Source: Clostridiaceae bacterium (GTDB lineage Bacteria > Bacillota > Clostridia > Acetivibrionales > Acetivibrionaceae). Taken from it: a DNA stretch of 64,000 bases. The DNA is taken from contig JAAYPF010000019.1 of the NCBI GenBank assembly GCA_012519925.1, positions 1 through 64,000 of the forward strand, read 5' to 3'. The position numbers and the translations under genes were made by a program. Shown here one piece after another: positions 8,326-17,524 of this stretch. Numbering within the stretch: position 1 is the stretch's first letter; each line of letters starts with the position of its first letter. The notes under the pieces were generated by a model. It was not told the DNA's origin, did no database searches, and saw only the letters and a list, made by a program, of their open reading frames with translations.

Positions 8326-8338
8326 GGAGGAATTTAAT

Positions 8339-8587
8339 ATGCAAGAAAAAGAAATGGTGAACGACCTATTATCACAGATTAATAGTAGCATTACAGGATA
8401 TGCCAATGTTATTTCGCAAACCGAAAACCAACAACTTCGTCAAACTATACAACAAATAAGAAATAATTGTGAAACATTCCAATATGATTTATTCAAATTA
8501 GCAGAACAAAAAGGTTATTATCAACCTGCACAAAAAGCAAATCAAGATGATATTATGCAGGTTAAAAACCAGTTAAGTAATAGTTAG
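8339..8587 (+). CDS. CotF-like spore coat protein
   Basis: An 82-residue protein with the coat-F pattern: an N-terminal helix EKEMVNDLLSQINSSITGYA, a second helix, and the signature KLAEQKGYYQPAQKA near residues 57-71. This family coats spores or has a related ferritin-like fold. The ribosome-binding site GAGGAGG at the end of the previous gene and the 13-base gap indicate one operon. Likely expressed in the mother cell during sporulation, but no sigma-E or sigma-K promoter could be assigned with confidence. Confidence 0.8.
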   Translation: MQEKEMVNDLLSQINSSITGYANVISQTENQQLRQTIQQIRNNCETFQYDLFKLAEQKGYYQPAQKANQDDIMQVKNQLSNS

Positions 8588-8756
8588 AATACTAATTATT
8601 ATAGGTATGAATAAAAAAACAGGTGATTCATAGAAAATAACTGGTCAAGAGTCTTTTTTAAAAGTTCGATTTATATTTCTTTATATAGAAAAATAATGTT
8701 TTATCAGCTTCTAAAAAAGTCTATTACAAACTTCTTAAAATCACCTTACTTAATTT

Positions 8757-8790
8757 AAGGCTGAAAAGTATCAACTTACTTTTCAGCCTT
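8757..8790. terminator. Strong hairpin, terminator-like
   Basis: A perfect 14-bp stem AAGGCTGAAAAGTA / TACTTTTCAGCCTT with a 6-base loop lies between the CotF-like gene (plus) and the small acidic gene (minus), which converge. T-rich flanks are short on both sides, so it probably ends transcription from both directions. The rest of 8588-8925 holds no gene that can be supported. Confidence 0.6.
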
Positions 8791-8925
8791 TTAGGTCTCT
8801 TATGATATTCATTAGCTAATATATAATTCCAAACCATTAAAATCAACTTGTACTAAACAATCATTGACCAACTTTATATATTCTTTTTATGTCTTTCAAA
8901 CTAGCTTCTTTACTTCGCTATAAGT

Positions 8926-9111
8926 CTACCATATTCCTACTCCTATAAGCAGTTGTTCGTACAAATCACGTATTTCTTCATAAAATTCTAAATCCTCCGA
9001 TTCATACTCTTCAAGGAATTCTTCTAGCTGTTCTAAATCACTTATTCTTAAATCCATATCTGCATCCTCTAGGATACGGTTGATTTCTTTGAATATGTCC
9101 TTTTCTCCCAA
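8926..9111 (-). CDS. Small acidic protein of unknown function (61 aa)
   Basis: A 61-residue, strongly acidic protein (many Asp and Glu, few basic residues), mostly helical, ending LLIGVGIW. The start is the TTG at 9109-9111: the minus strand has GGAGGTGAT, nearly a full complement of the 16S rRNA tail, 4 bases before it. A reading that starts upstream at 9171 would have that site inside the coding region. No family recognised. It lies between sporulation-type genes and points away from the YteA-like gene promoter region, so a sporulation link is only a guess. Confidence 0.6.
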   Translation of the reverse strand: MGEKDIFKEINRILEDADMDLRISDLEQLEEFLEEYESEDLEFYEEIRDLYEQLLIGVGIW

Positions 9112-9258
9112 GTTTATCACCTCCATATGCCTAAATAAAAACAAGTCTATCATGAATTTTATTTTGACCATTTTTAAAACAACCTATTCAGTGCTATTAG
9201 AACCTAGCTCAAGTTTTTACAATTAGTAATTTACAATAGTTCTGTTAATTGCATTTTT

Positions 9259-9900
9259 CTAATCAGGAAGCTGCTTTTTATAGAACTCGTTTGATATTGT
9301 GTCCATATCATCAACAATTCCCTGCCTGTCTATCTCATTTGTATAATATTCTTCATAATCATAATAGCCTCCCATGTCCTGAGGGGTGTCCGATGAGCCG
9401 AACTTTACAAGATCATAAAGTTGATCTAATCCTTCAAATTCGTCGTCTTCTCTTTTATTTAAATATTTCCTTCCTAAAGGTGCATCCCATATTAACTCTT
9501 CTACTGGTCTTTGTCTATCTAAATCCTTCATGGATATTTCCTTGCTTGTTTCACAATTTATACATAATCTGCTATAAGGTAATGCCTCAAGTCTTTCCTT
9601 TCCAATATCCTTTCCGCAAAAATCGCATTTTCCATACGTTCCATCGTATATTCTTCCTAAAGCATCATGTATATCCTTTAACAAATGTTCTTCATGCACT
9701 TTGAGTGCATTATTCATCTCTATTTGAAAAAGTTCTGTTGCCATTTCTGCCGGATGATTATCATAATTAGATAACTCATCCGGCTCATTTCCATCTTGTT
9801 CGCCTATCCCATAGTCCTTCATAGACTTAATTGTATCCTCAACATCCTTTTCCTGATCCTCGAGCATTTTTTTAAATAACTTCATTTGTATTTCATCCAT
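9259..9900 (-). CDS. yteA: YteA-family zinc-finger protein (TraR/DksA type), sporulation-associated
   Basis: A 213-residue protein. An N-terminal coiled coil (about 1-85) carries the DNHPAEMATELFQIE block that marks the YteA family. A C4 zinc finger follows (CDFCGKDIG with a second cysteine pair in LCINCE, about 110-140), as in TraR/DksA. DksA-like proteins reach into the secondary channel of RNA polymerase; YteA members are annotated with sporulation but their target is not known. ATG at 9898-9900 with AAGGAGGAG upstream. Confidence 0.85.
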   Translation of the reverse strand: MDEIQMKLFKKMLEDQEKDVEDTIKSMKDYGIGEQDGNEPDELSNYDNHPAEMATELFQIEMNNALKVHEEHLLKDIHDALGRIYDGTYGKCDFCGKDIGKERLEALPYSRLCINCETSKEISMKDLDRQRPVEELIWDAPLGRKYLNKREDDEFEGLDQLYDLVKFGSSDTPQDMGGYYDYEEYYTNEIDRQGIVDDMDTISNEFYKKQLPD

Positions 9901-10147
9901 TTAATGGCTCCTCCTTATAATCGAAATTATTCCATTAACCCATTTGTTAAAATAGTCTAATCAATATTCAAGTTGTAAAGACCATCATGGAAGCATATAA
10001 GCATCTAAACATATCGATTACATAGTTCTTCTCTAAATCTTTGTTTGTTAAACAATTTCCCAAATACTAGTGAACGGATTATTTTTTTAAATAACTTTAA
10101 TATTACGGAATGACTGTTATAAATTTTAGAAATAATGCTTAAATTAA

Positions 10148-10175
10148 TTGAAACTTATTTATTTTATAATATAAT
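10148..10175 (+). promoter_or_regulatory. Promoter of mtnP-mtnA
   Basis: -35 TTGAAA (10148-10153) and -10 TATAAT (10170-10175) with a 16-bp spacer. The leader to the mtnP start would be about 77 bases. No SAM riboswitch core was seen in 9901-10258, which is otherwise AT-rich and empty. Confidence 0.6.
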
Positions 10176-10258
10176 AAACTATAGTGAAAATACTGTTTAA
10201 AAATATTGTTCACATCATTATGTTTATACAAAACACTAATTTTTATAGGAGGTTTATC

Positions 10259-11035
10259 ATGGAATACAATATCGATATAGGAGTTTTTGGTGGTTCAGGT
10301 TTTTACTCATTTTTGGAAAACGTGGAAGAAATCGACTTAGACACACCTTATGGAAAACCTAGTGACAAAATTGCTATTACAACCTATGAAAGAAAGAAAA
10401 TTGCATTTTTACCGCGTCATGGCAAAAAACACCACCTTCCACCCCATATGATAAATTATAGAGCAAATTTATACGCTATGAAACAGCTTGGAGTCAAAAA
10501 AATTCTTGCCCCCACTGCCTCCGGAAGTCTTCAAGCAGAAATTAAACCCGGTGATTTTGTCATATGCGATCAGTTTGTTGACAGAACTTCAGGTCGCAAA
10601 GATACATTTTTTGACGGACCGGAGACCAAACATCCAAGTCCCGCTTACCCTTATTGCCCAGAACTTAGAAAATTGGCTATTCAAGCAGGAAAAGACTTAG
10701 GCATTACAATTCATGAACAAGGAACGGTAGTCGTAATACAAGGACCCCGTTTTTCCACAATTGCAGAAAGCCGATGGTTTAACAAAATGGGTTGGGACGT
10801 AATAAATATGACTCAATACCCGGAATGCTATTTAGCTAGAGAATTGGGGATTTGCTATGCAAATATCGCTTTAATTACCGATTATGATGCAGGTTTAGAG
10901 GGTCGTGATGACATTGCTCCTGTTTCTGAAGAGGAAGTATTAAAAGTATTTGCCGACAATAATGAAAAAGTTAAGAAGCTTCTGTTTGAAATAATTAAGA
11001 GAATAGATCTTTCAAATGACAACTGTAAATGTTAA
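10259..11035 (+). CDS. mtnP: S-methyl-5'-thioadenosine phosphorylase
   Basis: Cleaves methylthioadenosine, the by-product of polyamine synthesis, to adenine and methylthioribose-1-phosphate. The PNP/MTAP class 2 fold is shown by GGSGFY near the N-terminus, the phosphate-binding RHG (LPRHGKKH), NYRAN, and the GPRFSTIAESR and MTQYPE blocks. Start is the ATG at 10259 behind TAGGAGGT; an in-frame extension to 10184 lacks a site. 258 residues, the usual length. Next gene mtnA takes its product. Some members also use inosine or adenosine, which cannot be decided here. Confidence 0.92.
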   Translation: MEYNIDIGVFGGSGFYSFLENVEEIDLDTPYGKPSDKIAITTYERKKIAFLPRHGKKHHLPPHMINYRANLYAMKQLGVKKILAPTASGSLQAEIKPGDFVICDQFVDRTSGRKDTFFDGPETKHPSPAYPYCPELRKLAIQAGKDLGITIHEQGTVVVIQGPRFSTIAESRWFNKMGWDVINMTQYPECYLARELGICYANIALITDYDAGLEGRDDIAPVSEEEVLKVFADNNEKVKKLLFEIIKRIDLSNDNCKC

Positions 11036-11126
11036 GCTGTGCAAAAGAAATAAGTCGTTTTTTTGAAAGGTCAATTGACCAGTTATTTTTAGCAATCACA
11101 TAAATTTAAACTCAGGAGATAAAAGT

Positions 11127-12161
11127 ATGAGACCTTTGGAATTTTGCAACGGAGTATTAAGACTTATAGATCAAACAAAACTGCCTCTAGAAAACAAAAT
11201 AGTTGAGCTATCAACTTACGAAGAAATAGCTGATGCTATCAAAACAATGATAGTTAGAGGTGCACCTGCCATTGGAGTTACTGCTGTATATGGAATAGTA
11301 GTTGCTGCCAACTCAATTGAAGCCTCCTCAGTGGACGAATTTTTTATTGAGTTAAAAAAAGCATGTGACCTAATTAAAAGTACACGTCCAACAGCAGTAA
11401 ACTTATTCTGGGCAGTTGATAGAGTTTATAACAAAGCACTTTCGAGTAAGGACAAACCCATAGAACATATAAGAAAAACAATCGAAACTGAAGCCCGGCT
11501 TATGGAAAAGGAAGATATTGAGTCTAACAGAGCAATAGGCAAGTTTGGAAATGAATTAATCAAACAAAATTCCACCATACTTACCCATTGCAACGCTGGA
11601 GCATTAGCCACCTGCGACTACGGCACAGCGTTAGGAGTCATTCGTTCGGCTCATGAAGCAGGTAAAAACATCAAAGTCTTCGCCGATGAGACACGTCCAT
11701 ATCTTCAAGGCTCAAGACTTACCGTTTGGGAACTGATGGAAGATAATATACCCGTTACACTCATTTGCGATAATATGGCAGGGCATTTCATGAAGGAAGG
11801 CCTAATAGATTGTGTAATAGTTGGAGCAGACAGAATTGCTTTAAACGGTGATACCGCAAACAAAATCGGAACATACTCGGTAGCAGTACTTGCAAAGGAA
11901 AATAATATTCCCTTCTATGTTGCTGCACCAATTTCCACAATTGATTTTACAATACACTCGGGTGATCAAATCCCCATAGAGGAAAGAAACAGCGATGAAG
12001 TTACTCATATTAAAGGTGAGAGAATCGCACCCGAAGGAATAAAAGTAAGAAACCCTGCTTTCGATGTTACGCCAAACAAATATATCTGTGCAATAATAAC
12101 CGATAAAGGAATCATATATCCACCCTTTGATGAAAATATCATTAAGTATAGGGATGCGTAA
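11127..12161 (+). CDS. mtnA: Methylthioribose-1-phosphate isomerase
   Basis: Converts methylthioribose-1-phosphate to methylthioribulose-1-phosphate in methionine salvage. 344 residues, normal length. Family motifs seen: RGAPAIGVTAVYG, the catalytic cysteine in THCNAGALAT (near residue 155), ETRPYLQGSRLT, and the catalytic aspartate in GADRIALNGDTANKIGTY (near 236). Related to eIF2B subunits, but the cysteine and aspartate point to the isomerase. Lies 91 bases after mtnP, most likely the same transcript. Later enzymes of the salvage pathway are not in the window. Confidence 0.94.
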   Translation: MRPLEFCNGVLRLIDQTKLPLENKIVELSTYEEIADAIKTMIVRGAPAIGVTAVYGIVVAANSIEASSVDEFFIELKKACDLIKSTRPTAVNLFWAVDRVYNKALSSKDKPIEHIRKTIETEARLMEKEDIESNRAIGKFGNELIKQNSTILTHCNAGALATCDYGTALGVIRSAHEAGKNIKVFADETRPYLQGSRLTVWELMEDNIPVTLICDNMAGHFMKEGLIDCVIVGADRIALNGDTANKIGTYSVAVLAKENNIPFYVAAPISTIDFTIHSGDQIPIEERNSDEVTHIKGERIAPEGIKVRNPAFDVTPNKYICAIITDKGIIYPPFDENIIKYRDA

Positions 12162-12255
12162 AGGTTTATCTCATTGAACACAGATATTTTACTATATTTT
12201 TTTCAATACCAAAAGCAATGTAAAATGTCTAGTACAAAATATATAACTAATACTA

Positions 12256-12287
12256 AAAGCGTGTTGGAGAACTAGCCAACACGCTTT
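12256..12287 (+). terminator. Terminator after mtnA
   Basis: A 12-bp perfect stem AAAGCGTGTTGG / CCAACACGCTTT, loop 8 bases, in the gap between the convergent mtnA and aroB units. The T-run is short, but the stem is strong. Confidence 0.65.
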
Positions 12288-12318
12288 ATTACGCTCCTTA
12301 GAATGAAATGAAAGGAGT

Positions 12319-12343
12319 AAAAACGAAGGGGTTCCATTACCCC
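12319..12343 (-). terminator. Terminator after aroB
   Basis: On the minus strand a GGGGT / ACCCC stem is followed by TTCGTTTTT, just after the aroB stop. It ends the division-cluster transcript. Confidence 0.6.
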
Positions 12344-12350
12344 GTAGTCT

Positions 12351-13430
12351 TTATTTAAGATCTGATATTGCTCTTTTAATGAGCACTTCATCGTCTATAG
12401 TACATTGTATTACCTCACCAATTTCCTTTCGCGGAAGTATAAAAGTGAGTTTATTATCCTTCATTTTCTTATCAAAAAACATCTGATGGTATACCTTATC
12501 GACATCTATACCCTCAAGTCGCACCGGAAGTCCAATTTTTTGTAAGGTCCCACGAACCTTCTCTACTATATCCGGTTCAACCATTTCAAGATATTGAGCC
12601 ATTTTGAATGCAGCTATCATTCCTAATGCCACGCATTCACCATGAAGCAGCTCAAAATTCATAACCGTCTCAATTGCGTGTCCTATTGTATGTCCGAAGT
12701 TGAGGTTTGCCCTTAATCCACTTTCCTTTTCATCCTTCTCAACCACATTTCCCTTTATCGAACAGTTTATCTTAGCTAAATACTGCATAACTCCTTCATC
12801 AAATGCGAAGATTTTATTTACATTATAATCGATATATTCAAAAAAATCTAAATCCTGAATAATTCCGTGTTTTACTACCTCTGCAAGCCCTGCTTGAAGT
12901 TCTCTTTTAGGCAGCGTTTTTAGTGTGTTTACGTTTATATATACAAACCTAGGCTGATAAAAGGCACCGATAATATTTTTGCTGTCATTAAAATCTACTC
13001 CAACCTTACCTCCAACACTACTGTCCGATTGAGCTAGTAACGATGTTGGAATCTGAACAAAATTAATTCCTCGTAGAAACGTAGCAGCAGCAAATCCTGT
13101 TATATCACCGACTACGCCACCACCTAGAGCCACAAGGGTCGAGTTTCTATCCAATTTTAAATCTATTAAAAACTCATAGATCTCTTTAATGGTATCAAGA
13201 TTTTTGCTCTTTTCTCCTGCTTGTATGACATATTTATGAATATCACCTTCATAATTGCTTAACGATTGCATACACTCATCAGCTTGGTATTTATCTACAT
13301 TCGTATCGGTTATAACAACAACTTTCCCATTTATTTTTGCATTATTAAAGCTACTTTTAAGATCACTATAATCCGTTGTTATGTATATTGGATAACTTCT
13401 TTCTCTTAAATTTATGTTTAGCTTAATCAC
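12351..13430 (-). CDS. aroB: 3-dehydroquinate synthase
   Basis: Second step of the shikimate pathway: DAHP to 3-dehydroquinate, with NAD and zinc. 359 residues. Motifs: GGGVVGDITGFAAATFLRG (NAD-binding glycine-rich region), PTSLLAQSDSSVGGK, and the metal-binding histidines in NFGHTIGHAIE with HGECVALGM. GTG start at 13428-13430; AAGGAGTGA, which overlaps the divIVA stop codon, is its ribosome-binding site, so translation is probably coupled. An aro gene as last cistron after divIVA is unusual compared with Bacillus. Confidence 0.95.
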   Translation of the reverse strand: MIKLNINLRERSYPIYITTDYSDLKSSFNNAKINGKVVVITDTNVDKYQADECMQSLSNYEGDIHKYVIQAGEKSKNLDTIKEIYEFLIDLKLDRNSTLVALGGGVVGDITGFAAATFLRGINFVQIPTSLLAQSDSSVGGKVGVDFNDSKNIIGAFYQPRFVYINVNTLKTLPKRELQAGLAEVVKHGIIQDLDFFEYIDYNVNKIFAFDEGVMQYLAKINCSIKGNVVEKDEKESGLRANLNFGHTIGHAIETVMNFELLHGECVALGMIAAFKMAQYLEMVEPDIVEKVRGTLQKIGLPVRLEGIDVDKVYHQMFFDKKMKDNKLTFILPRKEIGEVIQCTIDDEVLIKRAISDLK

Positions 13431-13438
13431 CGTCTAGG

Positions 13439-13927
13439 TCACTCCTTAATACTTGCATACTCAGGCAAACTATTCTCATGATCATCAATTACCAACCGCA
13501 ACACTTCAAGCTGCGAATGAAGAAGAGCTTCTGCCTTACTCTTATATACATGCAGCTTCTTCTTTGTATCTTCGTACTCAAACTTTATCTTTATGACTTC
13601 CTGATTAGCATCATTAATTATCTTTTGAGCTTTTATTTCTGCTTCCTTAATTATGTTTTCAGCCTTCATGTATCCATTTTTCTTTATATCTTCGCTCGTT
13701 TGCTGTGCAACAATTAGAGTATTCTGTAAAGATTCTTCAATGTTTTTATAATGTTGTATAGCTTGATTCAAAGTTTCAAGCTTATCCTTAAGGTCTCTAT
13801 TTTCATGTATATAGGCAGTATAATCCTCTATAATTTTATCAAGAACCTCATTTACCATATCTTCACTATATCCGCGTACACTCTTTTTAAAAGTAAGGTT
13901 TTGTAATTCATTGGGAGTGTAATTCAT
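13439..13927 (-). CDS. divIVA: DivIVA-domain cell division protein
   Basis: A coiled-coil protein of about 162 residues that marks poles and septa. The N-terminal lipid-binding segment is present (MNYTPNELQNLTFKKSVRGYS, with the FKKSVRGY block), followed by continuous coiled coil to about residue 145. The ATG at 13925-13927 has AGAGGTG six bases upstream; a GTG three codons earlier is possible but overlaps that site. Last of the ylm genes, 10 bases after ylmH, as in most Firmicutes. Confidence 0.9.
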   Translation of the reverse strand: MNYTPNELQNLTFKKSVRGYSEDMVNEVLDKIIEDYTAYIHENRDLKDKLETLNQAIQHYKNIEESLQNTLIVAQQTSEDIKKNGYMKAENIIKEAEIKAQKIINDANQEVIKIKFEYEDTKKKLHVYKSKAEALLHSQLEVLRLVIDDHENSLPEYASIKE

Positions 13928-13946
13928 TCCAAACACCTCTTTTATA

Positions 13947-14738
13947 TTAAATAAATTTCTTTAAATATATACTAATCCTGTCCTTTTTTGTGGTTCTGCC
14001 AACTTCCTTAAGTACAACCCTGCCTTTTCCTCTTATGGTAATCACATCTCCCTCTTTAACTGCTTTTGCAATGCTAGGCGTGATTTCCCAGTTTAGGTTT
14101 ACCTTTTCTGCTTTAATATATTCTTGGGTTTTGCTCCGTGATATGCCAAAACCTACACTTGCAACACAATCAAGTCTCAAAGACGCAACTGTTGTTCGTA
14201 TTTCTTTAACTTTGGGTTCATATGCTGCAAGAGAATCAAGCTCTGCATAATCCACTTCAACTTTTACATTACCAACTTTAACCAAATTGTATTTTATGAA
14301 ATCAGCAACATCATTTAGTACAATAACCAAACAATGTTCATCCTTAATTAGAATATCTCCAATTTTCTCCCTTTTAATTCCTAACCCCATTAAAGAACCA
14401 AGATAATCCCTATGCGAAATATTTCCTCTATGTAGCAGATTTATTTTCAGCACTTTAAAAAGACCGGTTGATTCCGGTGCTTGACTTGTTGGCATATTAC
14501 TAGGGCAGAAAATTACAACAGACCGCTCTGCCCCTTCATAGCCTCCATAAAATAAATAATTATTAATATTGCTTGAATTAAGACTTACCAACACAACATT
14601 TTGCATATGAGGGTCTAAAAAGTCGGTAGTCATCATTTTGTTGGTTTTCTCAGACAAGTACAGCTTATCTAATACTTTTGCAACAATCAACTTATCTTCG
14701 CTCTTTGATACCTTTTTTATTATCTCATCTTTATTCAT
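13947..14738 (-). CDS. ylmH: YlmH-like RNA-binding protein (S4 domain)
   Basis: 263 residues. The C-terminal S4 RNA-binding domain is seen from about 180 on (RLDCVASVGFGISRSKTQEYIKAEKVNLNW). The N-terminal part matches the YlmH family of the division cluster. Members are now linked to ribosome quality control, binding stalled large subunits; that role is from family knowledge. Sits between ylmG and divIVA with short gaps (16 and 19 bases). Confidence 0.88.
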   Translation of the reverse strand: MNKDEIIKKVSKSEDKLIVAKVLDKLYLSEKTNKMMTTDFLDPHMQNVVLVSLNSSNINNYLFYGGYEGAERSVVIFCPSNMPTSQAPESTGLFKVLKINLLHRGNISHRDYLGSLMGLGIKREKIGDILIKDEHCLVIVLNDVADFIKYNLVKVGNVKVEVDYAELDSLAAYEPKVKEIRTTVASLRLDCVASVGFGISRSKTQEYIKAEKVNLNWEITPSIAKAVKEGDVITIRGKGRVVLKEVGRTTKKDRISIYLKKFI

Positions 14739-14753
14739 GTAATTCTACTCACC

Positions 14754-15035
14754 CTATAAAAGTGCTATGAACACACTATATAAAATCCTTCTTACTAAAT
14801 CAATAAGTAAAAAGGCAATCAAAGGCGATAAATCCAACATAGAATTCCTTCCAAAAGAAGATCTTTCCAGCAACGCTCTTATCGGACTTAGAATAGGCTC
14901 TGTAACCTGGTGTAAAAGTACGACAAAAGGATTGTCTCTAGATATATTAGGAATCCATGATAAAACAGCCCTTATGATCAATGCCCATTTTATCACTTCA
15001 AGCAGTATATTCAATGCTTCAATAAGCGTAACCAT
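14754..15035 (-). CDS. ylmG: YggT/YlmG-family membrane protein
   Basis: 93 residues with two hydrophobic segments (about 5-25 and 68-92) separated by a loop bearing SWIPNISRDNPFV and PILSPIRALL, the YggT family signature. Affects division and nucleoid or membrane organisation in other bacteria; exact function not settled. ATG at 15033-15035, with GGAGG upstream. In the conserved sepF-ylmG-ylmH order. Confidence 0.9.
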   Translation of the reverse strand: MVTLIEALNILLEVIKWALIIRAVLSWIPNISRDNPFVVLLHQVTEPILSPIRALLERSSFGRNSMLDLSPLIAFLLIDLVRRILYSVFIALL

Positions 15036-15047
15036 TTAAGTCCTCCA

Positions 15048-15506
15048 TTACTTTGCCCAAGGGAAGGCCGTCTTATTTGACACCTCTCCTTTAAAATCTC
15101 CCATAATGTCAACATTATACGGAGCAACGATAAATATTTCACTAGAAACTTTTTGAATAGATCCATCAAGAGCATAAACAGAACCACTTAAGAAATCAAT
15201 GATTCGTTGAGCAAGATCCTTTTCCAAGCCCTCAAGATTAATTACTATAGGCTTCTTGTTCTTCAAATGATCGCATATATCCTGAGCATCATTAAAGTTT
15301 TCAGGCTGTACAACAACCACTTTAAATTGTGCTGACGAATGAATGTTAACAACCTTTCCTGGTGATGTCCTTTTGCTAAAAGTCTGAATAAATTGAGGCT
15401 TTTCTTCCTCTTCCTTAACTTCTTCTTCCCTCTCTAAAAATTCATCTTCCTCTTCATCCGTTTCCCATCCAACAAAATTGAGTACCTTATTAAATAATTT
15501 TGACAT
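15048..15506 (-). CDS. sepF: Cell division protein SepF
   Basis: About 152 residues. Membrane anchor and bundler of FtsZ filaments. It begins with the amphipathic membrane helix MSKLFNKVLNFVGW, then an acidic linker, then the SepF core (about 65-145) with VVNIHSSAQFKVVVVQPENF, NLKKPIVINLEGL-like region and the RIIDFLSGSVYALDG dimer helix. The ATG at 15504-15506 is chosen for AGGAGG 9 bases upstream; a longer reading to 15566 would overlap yggS. Second division gene of the cluster. Confidence 0.93.
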   Translation of the reverse strand: MSKLFNKVLNFVGWETDEEEDEFLEREEEVKEEEEKPQFIQTFSKRTSPGKVVNIHSSAQFKVVVVQPENFNDAQDICDHLKNKKPIVINLEGLEKDLAQRIIDFLSGSVYALDGSIQKVSSEIFIVAPYNVDIMGDFKGEVSNKTAFPWAK

Positions 15507-15543
15507 ACCAAAATACCTCCTATTTATCTTTTGTATAATGTTC

Positions 15544-16251
15544 CTATAAATACTGACGTTCTCCAAATAACGCAGTACCTATTCTAACCATATTTGCACC
15601 TTCTTCTATAGCTACTTCAAAGTCATTACTCATACCCATAGAAAGATATTCCATATCTATATTATTAATATTTTCCTTTTCAATGTCAATAGACAATTTT
15701 CTCAAACCGGAAAAAACATCTCTTACAACTTCGGGATTTGCGGCAAAAGGCGCCATTGTCATTAGTCCTTTTATCCTTATGTTTTCAAGCCCTACTATCC
15801 GCCTAACCAGCTCTATAGCTTCGTGTCCAGCCACTCCAAATTTGGTTTGCTCACCGGAAATATTGACCTGTACTAGTATGTTAACTTTTTTACCTATTTT
15901 TTTTGCCCTGTCATTTATCTCTGCAGCTAAATTATATCTATCCACCGAATGAATCAATTTGACTTTCTCAATGATATACTTTACTTTATTAGTCTGTAAA
16001 TGTCCAATTAAATGCCAATTACAATCCCTACTAATTATATCGTATTTTTTTGTCAATTCCTGAACCCTATTTTCACCGAGTTCAGTTATTCCCTCATCAA
16101 TTGCTCTAAGAATTTTTTCAGGTTCAACGGTTTTTGATACAGCTACTAGTGTGATATCCTCAGGTTTCCTACCGCTTTTAATTGCGGCCTTCTCAATTTT
16201 CTTTCTGATAATTTCAAGATTTCTTCTAATATAATCGTAACACTCACTCAT
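15544..16251 (-). CDS. yggS: YggS-family PLP-binding protein (pyridoxal phosphate homeostasis)
   Basis: 235 residues, TIM-barrel fold of the alanine racemase N-domain. The PLP lysine lies in TLVAVSKTV near residue 40; further family blocks are GENRVQE, WHLIGHLQTNKVKYI, LVQVNISGE and LSMGMSNDFEVAIEEG. Known to buffer PLP and affect amino-acid balance; it is called YlmE in Bacillus. The start codon overlaps the previous gene's stop by one base (TGATG), so translation is coupled. Confidence 0.93.
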   Translation of the reverse strand: MSECYDYIRRNLEIIRKKIEKAAIKSGRKPEDITLVAVSKTVEPEKILRAIDEGITELGENRVQELTKKYDIISRDCNWHLIGHLQTNKVKYIIEKVKLIHSVDRYNLAAEINDRAKKIGKKVNILVQVNISGEQTKFGVAGHEAIELVRRIVGLENIRIKGLMTMAPFAANPEVVRDVFSGLRKLSIDIEKENINNIDMEYLSMGMSNDFEVAIEEGANMVRIGTALFGERQYL

Positions 16252-17519
16252 CAGTTTATTGTCTGTCCTTCCTCAATATTAATAGGATTAACTATGTAAC
16301 TTGAATACAAGCTAACACTATAGCCTTTTGTTTCATCTATATTCTTTATAATAGCAAATTCTTCATTTTTTCCAACAACCTCAACCTTTACATATCTTGC
16401 ACGGTTGGCCTTTACCAAGCAAATCTCTGCTGTGTTGCTTTTCATATCAATATTTGCAAGACTTTTCAAAGGCACTTTAAGACCGCTGTATTGATTTTTT
16501 ATCAAGTCGATATTTAGCACTCTCAATGCTGCTGTTTCACTAAGGGCATTACTCACTTTCACGCAGAGTATACTCTCTCCTCCCATATTGTTAGACCTAT
16601 AGAATACATCCCCCGTAATAATTTTGCCAAATTCGTTTAGTTTTATTTTAATAGGGTCATCTACTTTGTATTCTTTCGCTAACTTAGTATCTATACTCAT
16701 AAGTAAAAAATACTCCACATCGGTTATAACCTTTGCAAAAGGCTTGCCTGCTTCCACACCTATTTCCTCAATATCTTTCTGTATTCCTCTTTCTTCAATA
16801 CTTTCAATATCCTTTACCGATAACTCGCTTATGCTGTCTATAGTCAGAAAGTCCTCATATCCATCAATCGCATAAGATACAATTCCAGATTTCGATGATT
16901 TTATATCCTTTGTATTTGAATTTATACTTCTTTGCAATTTGTTTTTTTCATCAATAAGTGATTGGATATAAGCATCCGGAGTACTTAAGCTACCTGCAAT
17001 AGTCGCCTTCTTTTGAATTAATCCATCCACTTGTTTTTTTATTTGCGAAGCCTTTAACAATTCGTTGGAATTACCAAATCTTATTATTTCTTTAAGATTT
17101 TCCTCAATTTCATTCTCAAGCTTCTTTAAATCATCGGAAAACAGTTCTAAATTCTCATTTCTCTTCTTTTGTGCTTCAATAATTTTGAGGTCTATAGCTT
17201 TCAAATCTACAAGCAGTTTTTCCGAAGAACTATTGAGTACAGTAGCTATTCTGTCATTTGCTTTAACCTTTTCACCTTCGTTTATCTCTTTAATGCATTT
17301 TCCTCCTATAGGTGAGTTGAGAAGAATTTCCTCCCTAACAATAATAGCTTGCATATTGACTGAATCCTGTATATCACCCATTCTTACTATATCAGTACTG
17401 ACGTTATTTCCATAAACCCAAAATATTAAAGAAGGGATATATAATAGCAAAAACAAAACTATCAAAATACTGCCAAGCTTTATTCTATTTGTAGCTACCG
17501 ATTTATTGACTTCAGCCAT
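16251..17519 (-). CDS. HlyD-like membrane protein of the ylm cluster
   Basis: About 422 residues. An N-terminal transmembrane segment (KLGSILIVLFLLLYIPSLIF, about 13-35) is followed by a biotinyl-lipoyl-like hairpin region (VREEILLNSPIGG), a long coiled coil (about 95-190) and beta-rich domains. That is the plan of HlyD/MFP adaptors, although no ABC partner is adjacent. In clostridia such proteins often sit directly before yggS-sepF, suggesting a role in division or the envelope rather than export. The ATG at 17517-17519 with AAGGGGG is the start; an in-frame extension to 17624 reads through repeat elements and is rejected. Confidence 0.8.
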   Translation of the reverse strand: MAEVNKSVATNRIKLGSILIVLFLLLYIPSLIFWVYGNNVSTDIVRMGDIQDSVNMQAIIVREEILLNSPIGGKCIKEINEGEKVKANDRIATVLNSSSEKLLVDLKAIDLKIIEAQKKRNENLELFSDDLKKLENEIEENLKEIIRFGNSNELLKASQIKKQVDGLIQKKATIAGSLSTPDAYIQSLIDEKNKLQRSINSNTKDIKSSKSGIVSYAIDGYEDFLTIDSISELSVKDIESIEERGIQKDIEEIGVEAGKPFAKVITDVEYFLLMSIDTKLAKEYKVDDPIKIKLNEFGKIITGDVFYRSNNMGGESILCVKVSNALSETAALRVLNIDLIKNQYSGLKVPLKSLANIDMKSNTAEICLVKANRARYVKVEVVGKNEEFAIIKNIDETKGYSVSLYSSYIVNPINIEEGQTIN

Positions 17520-17524
17520 ATTAA

